Positions 21,985-32,659 of a DNA stretch of 64,000 bases are shown here, piece by piece. Where the stretch lies: positions 237,572,394-237,636,393 of the forward strand of contig NC_088792.1 of the NCBI RefSeq assembly GCF_011386835.1, read 5' to 3'. Both the position numbers and the translations under genes were made by a program. The first letter of the stretch is position 1, and the number at the start of each line of letters is the position of its first letter. Origin of the DNA: Chrysemys picta bellii (taxonomy: Eukaryota; Chordata; Testudines; Emydidae). The notes below the pieces were generated by a model. It was not told the origin of the DNA. It was given only the letters and a program-made list of their open reading frames with translations, and searched no databases.

Positions 21985-22500
21985 CACCATATTTTCATTC
22001 CAGATGCAGAAAGATGGGCCAGGCAGATGGTGGTGTGGAACTGCAGGCACAATATTGTTTACTGGGCGCATAGGTGGTTATGTCAGGGTTTGCAGCTGGG
22101 GCTTGGTGATGAAGCTGTCCTGAGGTGGCATGGAAGAAGGGGCATGTTATGGGACCAGCTGATGCCTCCTCTGTAGGCTGTGGGGGCCCGTGAGAGCAAA
22201 CCAGAGAAAATTAAACACTGGGTGTGGTGTGAAGTTGTGAAGCCTCCTCGGGTCAACAAGTCTAGGAGATATGTAAATAGGGAAGTGGCCAAATTCACGG
22301 GAGTCCTAGGGGGATTGGTAATTTTGCATATGCATTTAGCATATGGGGCACCAGAATTATTCAGGGGGATGGGGTTCATCTTGGGGGCTGACACATTTTT
22401 GACCAATATTAAAGGAGGCTTTAGGAGATGTCCTAAAGGGAACCTGGCTAGATATGTAAGGGAGGCAGCCAAGATAATTACTGGTACGTCCTTGTGGTGG
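21985..22500 (+). pseudogene. SGNH/GDSL hydrolase-like domain of the retroelement
   Basis: At 22020-22075 the frame reads MVVWNCRHNIVYWAHRWL, where relatives have an IWIVGHSIVYWA block; the nucleophile Ser is replaced by Asn. LGLGDEAVLRWHGRRGMLWD follows, matching the next conserved block. In the open frame 22180-22524, RYVNREVAKF and ELFRGMGFILGADTFL correspond to the C-terminal block that normally has D-G-V-H-L-S; the catalytic Asp/His pair is missing. A TAG at about 22175 also interrupts. The protein cannot be a working esterase. Confidence 0.5.
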
Positions 22501-22890
22501 ATGCCCAGTGTAGGTACTCTGTAGGGAAGGTATGCAGTGATCAGGCAAATGGTTTGGTAATGGATTTAAAGGAGTGGAAATGGGGAGTTCAGGGCACCTA
22601 TGAGTAGCACTGCAGGGAACCAACCCCACTTCCTTTATAGCCCACCTTAACCCTCATTCGAGGGTGGGGGATTGTAATGTCCCAGCAATGGTTTGTTTGG
22701 GGACCAGGATAGAAAAGGGGTGGGGCTGATGGAAGTCCTCTAGCTAGATATTGAAATGATCATGGGGTTACCTGCACGATACACTTTCATCTTCTGGGTA
22801 CTCCCAGACAAGTAATAATAAAGTTGCTGCCTAATTAAACTGCATGCAGTGTCTCCTGTATTTCTTCCGGTAGAGCCAGACAATGTCATA

Positions 22891-23399
22891 TTCATATTAA
22901 CTCACATCCGGCATCATTCTTGACTCAACAGAAAGAATGTGTCCTAGCAGATGAAGCTGTAAGTAGTTATATATTTTGATAGTTGATGCATCAACAATTG
23001 TTATCAAGGTAATGGTTACATTTTACTCCAATGTAACGTTTACTAGAAACGTAACTGATTTTTTTTTCTCCAAAGTGCAATATATGTCTTTAAATCCTAT
23101 TACAACTTAATTAATTGCTAGCAGAAAATATTATTGTCTTCTGAAAATCTTATGTTTTATATTTTATATTTAGGAAAACCATAAATTTTTATACTATTAT
23201 TTTATATATTCTACAAAAATGCAATTTTTAGTTTACCTTGTTTGCATGTTTTTAAAAATACGATTAAAATATCTATTATATTGTAATAGCACCCAGAAGC
23301 CCCTGTCAAAATCTAGACCTCACTGTGTTATTAGGCACCATACTAATATTTAGTAAGAGACAATCCATGCCCCAGTAGCTTAAAAATCTAAACAAATGG
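22891..23399. other. No gene recognised
   Basis: Very AT-rich, intron-like, no recognisable repeat family. Confidence 0.6.
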
Positions 23400-25330
23400 A
23401 GCTCTTAAGTCTCTCACTGAGGCATTTTTCCAGCCCTCAAATAATTTTCATGCCTCTTTTCTTGTACCCTCTCTTAATTTTTCAATATCTTTTTTGTAAA
23501 TGTTGACACCAGAACTGGGCACAGCATTTTAGTATCAGTCTCACCAATGCCATATACAGATAAAATCGACCTACTCATACTCGTTTCTCCCCTGTTTATA
23601 CAGCTAAGGATCTCATAAGCCCTTTTTGCTACAGCATGACATTGGGAACTCATCTTGAGTTGTTTGTCTGTTATGACTCCGGAGTCTTTTTCAGAGTTAC
23701 TGCTTTCCAGAATGGAGTCTCCTATTCTGTAGGCATGGCCTGTATTACAGACAATAACTTTGCATTCGGCTGTATTAAATGTATGTATTTGGCTTTTGCC
23801 ATTTGTATCTTGTTTGAATGGTCCCAGCTTACCAAGCAATCAAAATATCTCCATGTGACTGACCTGTTCCCATCATTATTTCCCATTCCTCCAATCTTTA
23901 TGTCATCTGCAAATTTTATCAGCAGTGATTTTATATGCACTTCCAGATCACTGATAAAAATGTTGAACAGCATCAGGCCTAGTATTAAATCCCTTGGAAC
24001 CCCACTAGAAACACTACCATTTAGTGATGATTTAGTGACTACTTTTGAGATCTGTGAGCCAGTTTGTATCTATTTAACATGTACTCTATTGATATTATAT
24101 AGTGCTACGTTTTTCATAAGAATGTCATATGGTAATAAGTCAAATATCTTACAAACATCTAAATATATTATATCTATGCACATACTTTTGTCAACCAACT
24201 TGCAATCTCATAGATTAATGAAATCAGGTTTGTTTTACAAGACATATTTTATATAAAACCATATTGACTGCTATTAATTATTTTCCTATCCTTTAATTCT
24301 TATTTAATTTAATCGCATATCAGCTTTTCCATTATTTTGCCTAGGACTGATGTCAGATAAACTGGCCTATAATTAACCTATCGTTCCCCTGGCTCTTGTT
24401 GAATATTGGTACAATCTCCCAGTCTTCTGAAATTTCCCCAATATGCCAAGATATATTAAAAAATAACATCAGTGGGCCAGATAGCTCCTCAGCCAGTTCA
24501 TTTAGGACTCTTGGGTGCAAGTTATCTGGGCTTGCCAATTTAACAATGTTTATCCTAGCATGTGTTGTCAAGTTATTGATTGACTTGAAAGTAACCTCAT
24601 CATAAAAATATTTATTGAACACTTCTGCCTTTTCTGCATCAATATTAAGAATTTTACCATCTCCACCTAGCAATGGGCCTATACCATTGCTAGGACTTTT
24701 TTTCTTGTCGTTCCTAATATACTTTAAAAGCTCATTATTATCATTAGTCATGCTAAGTATGGATTTTTCCCTGATGTCTTTAGATTTTCTTATCAATTTT
24801 CTGCACTTCATAACTTCTAAATTATAGAAATTAATATGTTCCCCATTTTCCATTTGTTATATATTGTTGGGGGTTTGTGTTTTACCCTCCGTCCCCCCTT
24901 AATTGTTGTCTTTGTTTTGCCACTAAACCAGGATTGGCTTTGTCCTCTTTCTTGATTGTGGAATCCTGGCTCTTTGGCCTTTGCATAAACTCTTTTTAAG
25001 GAACTCCCAATTTTCATTCACATATTTTGGTTGAAATTTTTCCTTCCAATCAATTTCATTCATAATTTTCCTCAGCTTTGGGAAAGAAGCTCTTTTGAAG
25101 AGCAGTTATTGTTTGGAACTATCACCTGTTTGCTCATATTGAATGTAATCACGTCATGATCACTGATCCCTAAGCAAGTACTGAATTCCAGTCCAGTGAT
25201 TAATTCATCTTAATCCTTTATAACAAAGTCCAAATTAGAGTTACTTTGTGTTAGGTAGAATACCTTCCATGTTAGAAAATTATCATCTATAATTTTTAGA
25301 AATTAATTTAGAAAAATTATATACTATTGG
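23400..25330 (-). mobile_element. CR1 LINE, ORF2 from endonuclease/RT linker to near the 3' end
   Basis: Minus-strand frames give, in protein order, KSKDIREKSILSMTNDNNEL, then LLKYIRNDKKK, EKAEVFNKYF, LHPRVLNELAEELSGPL, FADDIKIGG (RT catalytic motif, open frame 23722-23973) and CHAVAKRAYEILSCINRG-like residues. Order and orientation are those of CR1 ORF2. Stops and frameshifts split it into at least four frames. Confidence 0.8.
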
Positions 25331-25786
25331 CTGCTTGATATGTTCACCCCCTACTTGCTCTGTTCTTCCCTATATTCCTCACCTCTCTGTATTCATGTCA
25401 GACAGCTTCATCCTCCTCCTTCATGATGCCTGGATGCCAACAAGGAGAAACATTGAAAGAAAGGACAGACAATATTCTTGATCACAGTGTTGGTATTTGG
25501 CACCACAGCAGCCCCCATCTTCCATTAGCAATTGCCGAGAAACTCATGTTGCCTTGGGCTAGAGCATACTCAGGGTCCTCTGGGGGTCTGGAGCATACTT
25601 AATGCAGTTAGCATGTACGACTTGTTGCGGGAGGGAGATCATGCTCAGTACAGATGGAATGTTCACTGAAATTAGCCACCAAACTTGAACAAGGCTAAGA
25701 ATGTTAGAAACAAGAGGAAGACCAAAGACAGGGTAGGCCCAATACTCAGTGGAGTCGGGGGTGGGGGGTGGGGAAGGGGGAGACAA
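25331..25786. other. No gene recognised
   Basis: Ends in a G-rich run (GGGGGTGGGGGGTGGGG) near 25757-25780 directly before a CR1 copy. No coding evidence. Confidence 0.5.
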
Positions 25787-27905
25787 TAACAGAAAATATG
25801 GAAATGGAAGAAGTGCTAAATGACTTTTTTGTTTCTATTTTTGCTAAAAAAGTTAGCAGTGATTGGACATCTAACATAGGGAATACCAGTGAAAATGAGG
25901 TAGGATCAGAGGCTAAAATAGGGCAAGAACAAGTTAATATTACTTAGACATGTTAGATGCCTTCAAGTCACCAGGGCCTCATGAAATACATCAAAGAGAA
26001 TACTCAAAGAGATAGAAGAGATATCTGAGCCATTAGTGATTATCCTTGAAAAGTCATGGAAGATGGGAGAGATTCCAGATGACTGGAAAAGGGAAAATAT
26101 AGTGCCCATCTATCAAAAAAGGAAATAAGGAGAAACAAGGGAATTACACACCAATCAGCTTAACTTCAGTACCTGGACAGATAATGGAGCAAATAATAGA
26201 GTAATCAATTTTCAGACATCTAAAAGATAATAAGATAAGTGACAGAGAGTCCTGTGGCACCTTTAAGACTAACAGATGTATTGGAGCATAAGCTTTCGTG
26301 GGTGAATACCCACTTCGTCAAACGCATGTAATAGAAATGTCCAGAGGCAGGTATAAATATGCAGGCAAGAATCAGTCTGGAGATAACGAGATTAGTTCAA
26401 TCAGGAAGGGTGAGGTCCTCTGCTAGCAGTTGAGATGTGAACACCAAGAGAGGAGAAACTGCTTTTGTAGTTGGCTAGCCATTCACAGTCTTTGTTTAAA
26501 CCTGATCTGATGGTGTCAAATTTGCAAATGAACTGAAGCTCAGCAGTTTCTCTTTGGAGTCTGGTCCTGAAGTTTTTTTTGCTGTAAGATGGCTTCCTTT
26601 ACATCTGCTATTGTGTGGCCACGGAGGTTGAAGTGTTCTCGTACAGGTTTTGATGATAAGATGATAAGTAACAGTCAGCATTGATTTGTGAAGAATAAAT
26701 CATGTCAAACCAACCTGATAGCTTTATTTAATAGGGTAACAAACCTTATGGATAGGGGGAAGTGGTAGAAGTGGTATACCTTGACCTTAGTAAGACTTTT
26801 GATACTGTCTCACCAGATCGTATCATTAACAAACTAGGGAAATGCAACCTAGATGGAGCTACTATTAGGTGGGTGCATAACTGATTGGAAAACCATCCCC
26901 AGAGAGTAGTTATCAGTGGTTCACAGTCAAGCTAGAAGGGTATATCAAGTGGGGTCTTACAAAGATCTGTCCTATGTCTGATTCTGGTCAGTATCTTCAT
27001 CAATGATTTAGATAATGGCATAGAGAGTTCACTTACAAAGTTTGCAGATGATACCAAGCTGTGAGGTGTTGCAAGTGCTTTGGATGATCGGATTAAAATT
27101 AAAAATGATCTGTACAAACTGGAGAAATGGTCTGAAGTAAATAGGATGAAATTCAATAAGGACAAATGCAAAGTACTCCACTTAGGAAGGAAGAATCAAT
27201 TGTGTACATACAAAATGGGAAATGACTGCAGGAAGGAGTACTGTAGAAAGAGATCTGGGGATCATAGTGGATCATAAACTAAATATAATCCAACAGTGTA
27301 ACACTGTTGCAAAAAAGCAATAATTCTGGGTTGTATTAGCAGGAGTGTTATAAGCAAGACAGAAGAAGTAATTCTTCCTCTCTACTCTGTGCTGATATGG
27401 CCTCAACTGAAGAATATTATCCAGTTCTGGGCACCTCATATCAGAAAAGATGTGGACAAATTGGAGAAAGTCCAGAGAAAACCAATAAAAATGATTAAAG
27501 ATCTTGAAAACATGACCTATGAGGGAAGATTGAAAAAAATGGGTTTATTTAGTCTGGACAAGAGAGGACTGAGAGGGGACATGCTAACAATTGTCAAGTG
27601 CATAAAAGGTTGTTACAAGAAGGGAGAAAAATTGTTCTCCTTAACCTCTGAGGATAGGACAAGAAGCAATGGGCATAAATTGCAGCAAGGGCAATTTATG
27701 TTGGACAATATGAAAACTTCTTAACTGTCAGGGTTGTTAAGGACTGGAATAAATTGCATAGGGAAGGTTGTGGAATCTCCATCATTGGAGATTTTAAGAA
27801 ACAGGTTAGACAAACACCTGTCAGGGATGGTCTAGATAATGCTTAGTCCAGCCATCAATGCAGGGGACTGGACCAAATGGCCTCTCGAGGTCCCTGTGAT
27901 TCTGT
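25787..27905 (+). mobile_element. CR1 LINE ORF2 copy split by a Penelope-like element
   Basis: 25787-26237 encodes EEVLNDFFVSIFAKKVSS-like and DIVPIYQKG-like residues. 26666-27905 encodes QH-FVKNKSCQTNL, VVYLDLSKTFDTVSPD, FADDTKL and KLEKWSEVNRMKFNKDKCK, then LEKVQRKPIKMIKDLE. The tail is CCTCTCGAGGTCCCTGTGAT. A Penelope-like fragment at 26238-26665 interrupts it. Stops throughout. Confidence 0.85.
26238..26665 (-). pseudogene. Penelope-like element 3' end: endonuclease remnant plus foldback arm
   Basis: Read on the minus strand, KPVREHFNLRGHTIADVKEA and, after a one-base frameshift, LQRETAELQFICKFDTIRSG then LNKDCEWLANYKS are C-terminal GIY-YIG endonuclease residues of Penelope-like elements (EHFNLPGH-type block, E-x-x-FIxKF, GLNxD). 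After the stop comes the noncoding 3' arm with TTGACGA (minus strand, 26315-26321), stem GTGGG/CCCAC and GAAAGCTTATGC. The same arm forms the foldbacks at 12512 and 20999. Flanks GATAATAAGATAAGT and GATGATAAGATGATAAGT suggest an imprecise long target duplication in the host CR1. Confidence 0.75.
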
Positions 27906-28647
27906 GTGAAAATTATGATATTCAGAGCCTTTTAGGTCAGCAAGATTTGTGTTGAGTTTCACAAGGGCAGGTCTATGACCCCACACTGACCCCCATGCCA
28001 AATATCAAGTCTCTGCCTTAAAACCTGGACATGCTAGAACTTCTTAACAGATCAGTTGAAATATTTTTTATATTAGCAAAACAGTGTAATTTTCCTTAAC
28101 CTTGTTCTTAAAAATGGCTGAACCATTTTTGCTTAAACTTTCCAAAATAATTCAACCAGAGGCATTCATTTATCATGGAAAATTTTGGTCTGAATTACTA
28201 AAGTTTGGCAAAGTAATAATTAAAGTAGGCTTTTAAAATGAAAAGTGATCTTCAAACTTAACTGTAGATGTTTCTTCCAGCTCTGTCTATAATTTACGGT
28301 TTGATGGGAGTAATGTAATATAGTGTTTTTTTAAATATTTGAAATCAACGTATAATTTAATGTCAAGCTGGAACCAGTTTGACATTCATGATGGGCAAAC
28401 ATCAAAAAGTTTGAATACGCAAATGTAAATTCAAAATTTGTTGTATTTCTGTTTCTCTTTTCCTTTTTGGTTTGAGATGTCAGACTGTAATTTTTGTCAG
28501 GAGAGACTTTCTCATTAGAATTCTGATTCTTCCTAGTTTGGAACAGGACAGAAATATTGTAAAGAGGCTAGCTGAGTCAGGGATTGGAAATATGATATTG
28601 ACCTTTTCACCTGTTGGTGCCTGTTTGAATCCAGCCTGGATTGGAAT
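27906..28647. other. No gene recognised
   Basis: AT-rich intron-like sequence without recognisable elements. Confidence 0.6.
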
Positions 28648-28741
28648 CATAGAATAGAATCATAGAATATTAGGGTTAGAAGGGAACTCAGGAGGACATC
28701 TAGTCCAACCCTCTGCTCAAAGCAGGGCCAATCCCCAACTA
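28648..28741 (-). mobile_element. CR1 LINE 3'-tail fragment
   Basis: ATCATAGAATAGAATCATAG, then GGTTAGAAGGGAACTCAGGA, CATCTAGTCCAACCC and CAATCCCCAACTA form the reverse complement of the classical avian/reptilian CR1 3' terminus, including its short terminal direct repeats. Confidence 0.85.
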
Positions 28742-29345
28742 TTTAACGTTTCAAAGGTTGTTATTGTCTGATGGCTGTTGAGTAGCCTACTTGATATACC
28801 ACGATTTGCACACTTTTTGACAATATTACCAAAAAGCCTAAGAATGGGATGTGCACAAATGACGAATTTACTGTAACATCTCAATCACAAGGGTTTTCCC
28901 GTCAGTTCAAGTCTGAGACAAACCAGTAGTGAGATATTTGAATTGCTGCTGTTCCTGCTGTACTTGTTCTGTGGATAAATAAAACTTCTGTCTACATGGC
29001 TGTCAATTTGGCACCATTCATAAATGCTTTATGTACTTTCCCCAGTCCAGAAGATAGAGATTATAAATGCTGTACTGGACTGATTTTAAGCCAGCGCCTT
29101 TCTTCTGGACTCCAGGTTCCAGGCAATCCAATCAATTGTTATAGGTTTGAAGGACCACCGGTCACAGCAGCATGAAACTGTTTGCGGTGTCTGGGTCACA
29201 TGGCCTCTTGCACCTACATGGTTCAATATGCTAGACGGTGCCTTAGCACTCTGCAGTGCTGGCATCTGTCTACTCACCAAGCAGCCATCAGTTAGATTAT
29301 TTGGTAAGAATGCCCTCCCAGGTCCTCACCTCCCTAGATTGGTGG

Positions 29346-29468
29346 TAGGGTGACCAGATAGCAAGTGTGAAAAATCGGGACGGGGGTGGGGGGTAATAGG
29401 AGCCTATATAAGAAAAAGCCCCAAATATTGGGACTGTCCCTATAAAATCGGGACGTCTGGTCACCCTA
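29346..29468. mobile_element. hAT MITE with 8-bp target duplication
   Basis: Ends TAGGGTGACCAGAT and GTCTGGTCACCCTA are inverted. ATTGGTGG stands on both sides (29338-29345 and 29469-29476), an exact 8-bp duplication typical of hAT. The interior has the AAATCGGGAC / AAAATCGGGACGTC blocks common to this family. Length 123 bp. It is inserted in the DIRS-like RT/RNase H region. Confidence 0.9.
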
Positions 29469-29542
29469 ATTGGTGGACAAATCTAGCCAATGTATGTGTA
29501 GGTGTTCCATTTGCCTGCCTGCAACCAGCTCCCACACTAGTG

Positions 29543-29885
29543 ACAGATGCTTCTGATCTGGGATGGCGAGCTCACCTGGGTTCTCTACAGACACAGGTTC
29601 TATGGTCCTCAGATGACTCAGCTCTACACGTTAATGTCAGAGTTCTAAAAGCTCTCTGACTGACATACCACGTATTTCTATTGTGGATCAAGGGAAGCAG
29701 GCCATTAGTCCTCACAGACAACATGACATCAATGTTTTTACCTCAACAAACACGGGGGAGTGCAAGATTCTCCATTCAATCAAGAAGCAATGCTACTCTG
29801 AGAGTTCTGTAATCCAAACCTGATAGATCTAGAAGCATCCTACCTGCCAGGAGTACAGAACAACCTCGCAGACCACCTGAGTGGG
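29543..29885 (+). pseudogene. RNase H region of the DIRS-like element
   Basis: TDASDLGW carries the first catalytic Asp of RNase H; LHVNVRVLKAL corresponds to the Glu-containing helix (the usual Glu is Val here) and VLTDNMTSM to the second Asp. GVQNNLADHLSG is the C-terminal box. A TGA after LKAL and a further stop break the frame. Confidence 0.6.
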
Positions 29886-30088
29886 TCTTTATGAGTCACC
29901 ACTAGTGGTCTTTCTGCCCAGATGTGGCCAGATACAGCTAGTGATGTGGGTTTCCCCAAATACACCTATTTGTGACAAAGTCTAACAGAAAGTGTAAGCA
30001 GTTCTTCTCCTTGCAGGGTCACAGCCCAGGTTCCATTAGAGACACCTTTTTACTGATGTGATCAGACAGGCTCCTCTACTCTTCCACC

Positions 30089-30470
30089 AATCCTGCTGTG
30101 ACACTGAGCCAGAAAGGGAAAGCAACTAGAAGGCTAAAGGACCCAAATTCAACCTTTAAGGACATTTTAGAAAAGTATATTAATGGTAATTAGGGCCACT
30201 CCTTATAAATATCTAACAAAGCTATGTTAGTTAAACTAGAGCTTTGAAATGCAAGCCTATATTGTTAGAGAATTAGAGGTGAATATTAATTGTATTTGTA
30301 AGTGTTTATCTAGATCTTGTTGGAAGTTAACCATGTAACCAGATTAGCTTGTAGATGCTAATTCCCTTTCATGTCTTAATTACATTATATTTTGTTTGCA
30401 TATGGTTCAGTTAAACCCACTCATTCACAGGGTATTACTAAAGATAAGACAGAACCAGGCGAGAGTCATA
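30089..30470 (+). mobile_element. LTR-like insert in the DIRS-like element
   Basis: TGTGACACTGAGCCAGAAAG starts a segment of unrelated AT-rich sequence. Element coding sequence resumes near 30475 with SPSMGPSLLAFHSPGVVSK. I recognise the segment as a dispersed reptilian repeat of LTR type, but its right end and target duplication are not clear. Confidence 0.4.
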
Positions 30471-30654
30471 CTTGTAGCCCTAGCATGGGTCCATCATTGC
30501 TGGCTTTCCACTCTCCAGGAGTTGTCAGTAAACCCCCAACTTCATTTCCACTCGACTTAGATCTAATCTCCCAGGAACATGGTCGCCTATGAGTTTACAG
30601 TCCCTTTACTTAACTGCATGGATGCTCCATGGCTAGACACTAGAGAGCAGGCCT

Positions 30655-31880
30655 GCTTGAAGGATGTTCAAGAGATCCTACTAAATAGTGGAAAGCCTTC
30701 TACGAGAGCTACTTACCTCTCTAACTGGATGACTCAGCTTTACACGGAGAACTAAAAGCTCTCTGACTGACATACCACGTATTTCTATTGTGGATCAGTC
30801 CTCACAGACAACATGACATCAATGTTTTTACCTCAACAAAGATGGGGGAGTGCACTCTTCTCCATTCAATCCAGAAGCAATGCTACTCTGAGAGTTCTGT
30901 ATTCCAAATCTGATAGATCTAGAACAGAACAACCTCGCAGACCACCTGAGTAACTGGAAATGTTTTTCTGTTTGGCCTTGCCAGTATGGAATATCACTGA
31001 CCAGTTCTTCAGTTCAACATATTCTGGTCCATTCACTATACCTGAAATACCAAGGTTTGACGGCTCATTCCGTCAAGGTACATCTGGCAGCTATTTAGGC
31101 ACTCCACCCTAAAGTGGACAACTGTTCTATTTTCCTCTAGCAACATGTCCATAAGGTCATTTAAAGCTTTTTAAAAGGCTAAGTCAAATTATACCCTGAG
31201 GCGCAAGACCAAATTCCCCCATGGGATTTAAACTTAGTATTGTCAAGACTTATGGGTTCCTTGTTTGAGCCATTGGCTACCTGCTATCTACTGCATCTAT
31301 CAATAAAGATGGCATTTTTGGTGGCTATTACCTCAGCCAGAGGAATAGGGGAGCTGCGGGCATTAATGTCGGGGCCTCCATGTACAATCTTTTATAAAGG
31401 CAAGGTTTACCAGTGTCCTCATCCAAAGTTCATCCCAAAGTTGATTTTGCATTTCCACATCAATCAATCAGAAAATTTATTTGCCTGTATTTTACCCAAA
31501 GCCACATACAAACAGGGAGGGAGTGTATTTTCATACCTTGAATGTCAGGAGAGTCTTAGAGTTTTACCTGGACAGAATCAGGCATTTTTGAAAAGCCTCC
31601 CAGCTGTTCATAGCAGTGGCAGACAGAATAAGAGGTCAATCAGTTTCCACACATAGAATTTCTTCCTGGATTGCATCCCATGTTATGCATGTGCTATGAC
31701 TTGGCTAATGTCGCTCTGCCTGACAGAGTCACATCTCATTTGATGGTGTTGCAATTGGCCTCAGAAACTTTGCTGACAAGTTCCAATTGCTGATATTTGT
31801 AGAGCGGCAACCCGGTCCTAGGTCCATACATTTGCCTCCCGGTATGCTGTGGCTCAAGACTCCAGAGAGGATGCTAGAGT
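30655..31880 (+). pseudogene. Tyrosine recombinase of the DIRS-like element, disrupted
   Basis: The core-binding part has LLNSGKPSTRATYLSNW, then an inserted duplicate (30729-30950), then KCFSVWPCQYG and VHLAAI. The catalytic part is the open frame 31240-31656 with AFLVAITSARGIGELRAL, where the Arg of TSAR-G is the first catalytic residue. The end has ADICRAATRS and HTFASRYAVA, near the HxxR and Tyr region. Relatives read RAATWSS, so the motif is altered. Stops and an insertion show that it is dead. Confidence 0.65.
30729..30950 (+). repeat. Duplicated RNase H segment inserted in the recombinase region
   Basis: Aligns with 29613-29881 from ATGACTCAGCT to GACCACCTGAG, with three internal deletions in this copy. 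TAACTGG stands at both borders (30722-30728 and 30951-30957) like a 7-bp target duplication. Removing the insert restores STRATYLSNW-KCFSVW. Confidence 0.85.
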
Positions 31881-31969
31881 GGGATGAGTTGTTTTCCAGT
31901 CTTTATTGAAATTGACTCTGATTCCACCTCCTGTTCTTATGGCTTGTGAGTCTCCAAGACTGGAATGCA

Positions 31970-32312
31970 CACGTCTACTCACTTGAAGGGGAAGAAAAGG
32001 GTTACTAACCTGTTCTGTAACTGTAGTTCTTTGAGATGTATTGCACAGGTCCATTCCACGACCCATACTCCTACTCTTCTACACTGGAGTTTCTGCAAGA
32101 AGGAACTGAACGGGGTCTGGAGCAGCTCTGCCCTTTATACCTGCACACAGTGACGCATGGCAGAAGGGGGCACTTGAGCCGTTCAATGGGTACCACTCAG
32201 GGCAAAAGTTCCTGAAAGCTGTGTGCTGGGCACACTGACACCAAGTGTGGAGTGGACACATGCAACACATCTCAAAGAACAATAGTTGCAGAACAAGTTA
32301 GTAACCTTTTTT
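31970..32312 (+). repeat. Terminal repeat of the DIRS-like element
   Basis: GGGTTACTAACCTGTTCTGT and near the other end GAACAAGTTAGTAACCTTTTT are inverted with respect to each other, and GTGTGCTGGGCACACTGACA matches 7535-7554. TTCTTTGAGATGT at the left pairs with ACATCTCAAAGAA at the right. Inverted ends fit DIRS-type terminal repeats. Confidence 0.6.
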
Positions 32313-32437
32313 ATTTCAACTTCTTTTAAAACCAGTTAAATTAGGAGTCTCAGAACATTGTTTCTATGAATGAGTACTGAAACATGCACCTATTGCTGTA
32401 TGTGTTACTCATTACACATAACCATGTTTAACAGCAG

Positions 32438-32602
32438 AGTATTGAAGAGGCTGAAGTCAGTAGACTTAACAAGAAAGTGAAAAGTCTCCAGCCTGAGCTG
32501 TGTGAGCAGTGGAATAAAGGCAATGAACAGGAAGACGGACTAAATCAAGCTAAGAAAGTGAACCAGCAACTAGAGCATGAACAGGAGATTCATATAGAAC
32601 AG
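32438..32602 (+). CDS. Coiled-coil gene exon, open
   Basis: A 165-nt open block between AACAGCAG and GTATTC, phase 0 at both ends (55 codons; three more nucleotides if the upstream CAG is exonic). It reads SIEEAEVSRLNKKVKSLQ..., then NQAKKVNQQLEHEQEIHIEQ, a charged heptad coiled coil. It lies directly after the DIRS-like element. It belongs by composition, strand and phase with the other exons of the proposed long coiled-coil gene. No disabling change is seen in it. Confidence 0.6.
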
Positions 32603-32659
32603 GTATTCTACAATTCAGTGGGGCATTACAGATATTATTTTAATACTTTTTACTCTTTT

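Larger units (their letters stand above)
21440..22890 (+). mobile_element. Tyrosine-recombinase retroelement end with SGNH hydrolase (Ngaro-like)
   Basis: A recombinase-like region (21456-21900) is followed on the same strand by an SGNH-hydrolase-like region (21985-22450) and an AATAATAAAGTT polyadenylation-like stretch near 22815. Ngaro-type elements are known to carry a hydrolase domain next to a tyrosine recombinase, so this order supports an Ngaro-like remnant. The 5' genes (gag, RT, RNase H) are absent. Confidence 0.5.
29085..32312 (+). mobile_element. DIRS-like retroelement: RT end, RNase H, tyrosine recombinase, terminal repeat
   Basis: Reading plus: LGHMASCTYMVQYARRCL (RT/RNase H junction, near 29200), TDASDLGWRAHLGS (RNase H, about 29543), LADHLSG (29860), STRATYLSNW (recombinase N-terminal domain, about 30697), SSVKVHLAAI-like residues near 31070, TSARGIGELRAL (recombinase Arg box, about 31347) and ADICRAATRS plus TFASRYAVA (C-terminal box, about 31785-31850). 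The terminal repeat is at 31970-32312. An hAT MITE (29346), an LTR-like insert (about 30089) and an internal duplication (30729) interrupt it. Confidence 0.7.
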
